From Bacteroidales bacterium (GTDB lineage: Bacteria > Bacteroidota > Bacteroidia > Bacteroidales > Paludibacteraceae): a stretch of DNA of 6,786 nucleotides. The notes below the pieces were generated by a model. It made no database searches. It was not told the origin of the DNA and saw nothing but the letters and a program-made list of their open reading frames with translations. Below are positions 6,652 to 6,786 of the stretch, piece after piece (the stretch's first letter is position 1; each line of letters opens with the position of its first letter). The stretch is taken from assembly GCA_900771035.1 (NCBI GenBank), contig CAAGML010000174.1, forward strand, positions 1-6,786, in the 5' to 3' direction. Made by a program: the position numbers and the translations under genes.

Positions 6652-6717
6652 TGATAAATTACGCTGCACTTCAGCAATTCAAGCAGAGCTTGATTGCCTT
6701 CGGTTTGCAGTAATTTT
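6652..6717 (+). repeat. Hairpin segment splitting the right direct-repeat copy; MITE- or REP-like
   Basis: This 66-bp segment is absent from the left copy and is bordered by TTTT on both sides (6648-6651 and 6714-6717). It folds almost end to end between 6656 and 6716. The outer stem is AAATTA/TAATTT, then CTGCA/TGCAG, then an interior loop, then GCAATTCAAGC with GCTTGATTGC around an AGA loop. I count 21 pairs with a 2-nt and a 1-nt bulge. There is no coding potential. It could be a small insertion with a TTTT target duplication, or the left copy could be a deletion across TTTT microhomology. Confidence 0.6.
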
Positions 6718-6786
6718 GGCATCTTGCTGCTTGTCAGTCGGTCACATAGCCCGCATTTACCTCCGTCGCAATCGGAGATTGCTCCC
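6718..6786 (+). repeat. Right copy of the direct repeat, second block and continuation
   Basis: Positions 6718-6731 repeat the left-end block GGCATCTTGCTGCT. Beyond it the sequence is unlike the left copy and runs off the window. The tail contains two overlapping small hairpins: CTCCG/CGGAG (6761-6765 with 6773-6777) and GCAAT/ATTGC (6768-6772 with 6778-6782). They share bases and cannot form together. The stretch resembles dispersed intergenic repeats I recall from Bacteroidales genomes, but I cannot verify that here. Confidence 0.5.

Noticed and set aside
1..6786. CRISPR array or integrated mobile element bounded by the end repeats
   Set aside because: There are only two repeat copies, with no spacer series, and no integrase, transposase, relaxase or att-like site next to a tRNA. 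The genes between them are mostly ordinary chromosomal ones.

Overview
This window looks like chromosomal DNA from a Bacteroidales bacterium (Bacteroides, Prevotella or Muribaculaceae-like; I cannot fix the genus). The evidence is the Bacteroidetes-type promoter boxes (TAnnTTTG) between the divergent genes, the lack of clear Shine-Dalgarno sequences, a lipoprotein of peptidase family M49 with the HECLGH motif known from Bacteroides dipeptidyl peptidase III, and a LytS/LytTR two-component pair of the kind common in this order. All six genes are intact; I see no frameshift, RNA gene, CRISPR array or transposase.

Layout. Positions 1-112 are a non-coding repeat region with a long hairpin. On the minus strand follow a LytTR response regulator (113-874) and its membrane sensor kinase (871-1968), overlapping by ATGA, then the AAA+ recombination factor RarA (2039-3220). 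A 143-bp divergent promoter region (3221-3363) separates rarA from a plus-strand cluster: a DPP III-like M49 lipoprotein (3364-5442), riboflavin synthase ribE (5445-6041) and a conserved-looking protein of unknown function (6034-6570). The three are 2 bp apart and overlapping by 8 bp respectively, so they are probably one transcript. Positions 6571-6786 are again repeat-rich non-coding DNA.

How the genes work together. The kinase and regulator should form one signalling pair, with no obvious target in the window. RarA is a housekeeping replication-repair protein. RibE makes riboflavin in the cytoplasm, whereas the M49 peptidase carries an envelope lipoprotein signal, so their co-transcription looks like convenience rather than a shared pathway.

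The least ordinary part is the pair of edges. A roughly 47-bp unit occurs in the same orientation at both ends. The right copy is split by a 66-bp segment that folds almost completely into a hairpin, and then runs into further sequence with two mutually exclusive small hairpins. A second motif of 21 bp sits at the 3' end of the outermost gene on each side, in the same orientation relative to the gene, and on the right it overlaps the stop codon. Together these look like a family of dispersed, modular 3'-end palindromic repeats.
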